Of a stretch of 61,357 nucleotides of DNA, positions 60,943-61,357 are shown piece after piece; within the stretch, counting starts at the first letter, position 1; each line of letters opens with the position of its first letter. This DNA comes from an uncultured Bacilli bacterium (GTDB taxonomy: Bacteria; Bacillota_I; Bacilli_A; RF39; UBA660): assembly GCA_934148015.1 (NCBI GenBank), contig CAKPCU010000006.1, positions 1 through 61,357 on the forward strand, read 5' to 3'. A model generated the notes under the pieces. The model was not told the origin of the DNA. It saw nothing but the letters and a program-made list of their open reading frames with translations, and searched no databases. Both the position numbers and the translations under genes were made by a program.

Positions 60943-61357
60943 TTATTTAATACTATTTTCCTGTATATTTTTATATTTATCATCTAAAGGATTATATTCA
61001 GAATCACTATAAATCATCCAATTAAAGTATTCACATATGTATTTTGCATCACTATTTTCATTTGATATCTCTTTTATTTTTTCTTTATTTTTAGATAAAT
61101 AGTTTCCTATCTTGCCACCTGTTGTTTGCATTTTATCATCAATTTTTGCAGAATTTGTTATACCAAGATGTTCTTCTAAATATCTTCTTATTTCTTTTAA
61201 TATATCTTCTTTTGTTATATTCCATCCAAAATAATCACATATGTACTTCGCATCACTATTTTCATTTGATATCTCTTTTATTTTTTCTTTATGTGATAAC
61301 AAATAGTTTCCTATCATACTGCCTGTTGTTTGCATTTTATCATCAATTTTTGCATAA
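60943..61357 (-). CDS. Tandem-repeat protein, C-terminal part (5' end outside the window)
   Basis: At least 137 residues; the frame is open to the right edge, so the true start is outside. Two copies of a unit of about 67 residues: AKIDDKMQTTG.xIGNYL, KEKIKEISNENSDAKYIC and YFxW. The first copy adds a helical linker (KEDILKEIRRYLEEHLGI). The repeat is also strong at DNA level (61060-61136 against 61246-61353), so it is recent. No known family; a helical, soluble, repeat-built protein. A terminator follows. Confidence 0.7.
   Translation of the reverse strand, partial: YAKIDDKMQTTGSMIGNYLLSHKEKIKEISNENSDAKYICDYFGWNITKEDILKEIRRYLEEHLGITNSAKIDDKMQTTGGKIGNYLSKNKEKIKEISNENSDAKYICEYFNWMIYSDSEYNPLDDKYKNIQENSIK

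Overview
The window is 61 kb of very AT-rich chromosome from a low-GC Gram-positive bacterium. The gene content is that of an anaerobic, fermentative, cell-wall-bearing Bacillota, probably an uncultivated gut member of the Bacilli near the Erysipelotrichia or RF39-type lineages; this placement is inference. It rests on glycine/threonine-rich collagen-like surface proteins, a phosphoketolase, FeoAB, a ClpB without its N-terminal domain, HrcA/CIRCE control, a GluRS next to tRNA-Glu and tRNA-Gln, and several peptidoglycan-active enzymes. There are no rRNA genes, insertion sequences, phage genes or CRISPR arrays. Almost every gene stops with TAA or TAG. Only two of about 54 use TGA, and both carry a second in-frame stop at once or two codons later.

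Layout. 1-5.5 kb: the 5' part of a P-type Ca2+ ATPase (cut by the window edge), a small HExxH protein, feoAB and a compact UvrD-like helicase. 5.55-5.99 kb: a compact RNA/peptide locus with two near-identical 134-bp direct repeats. Each repeat has a promoter and a terminator and would give an ~80-nt RNA; a 27-residue hydrophobic peptide gene lies between them on the other strand. It looks like an unrecognised type I toxin-antitoxin module. 6-8 kb: gltX, tRNA-Glu(CUC), tRNA-Gln(CUG). 8-13 kb: cell-wall enzymes (GH25 lysozyme with LysM, a glucosaminidase-like protein, a polysaccharide deacetylase) around a decayed acyl-CoA dehydratase activase. 13-15.7 kb: a three-gene metabolic group. 16-20 kb: a surface-protein cluster (collagen-like, beta-helix, Cna-B-like). 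20-27 kb: lipoprotein, epimerase, LemA with an XRE regulator, phosphoketolase, small unknown genes and TetR. 27-31 kb: a TetR-controlled RND/MMPL transporter fused to a secreted-type domain. 31-37 kb: Hsp20 with CIRCE, a membrane protein behind a poly-G promoter, a WG-repeat protein, gpmI and a metal exporter. 37.5-43.7 kb: a phosphatase-glycosyltransferase fusion, three collagen-like proteins and a glycosyltransferase-TPR protein, interrupted by tag. 44-61 kb: mnmA, a giant helicase-associated-repeat protein with an embedded nuclease domain, a PHP phosphoesterase, tRNA-His, hpt, dinB, rsmI, a metallophosphoesterase, a DUF1848 protein, a cysteine desulfurase/thioredoxin/DsbD-like operon, clpB with CIRCE, and a tandem-repeat protein cut by the right edge.

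How it works together. CIRCE elements tie clpB and hsp20 into one heat-shock regulon. The collagen-like proteins share a cysteine-containing leader and lack signal peptides, and two glycosyltransferases lie beside them, so they may form a glycosylated outer surface. The 993-residue repeat/nuclease protein and the 5.55-5.99 kb RNA/peptide locus are the best candidates for undescribed systems. A 9-G tract in the promoter spacer at 33.3 kb suggests phase-variable expression of an envelope protein.
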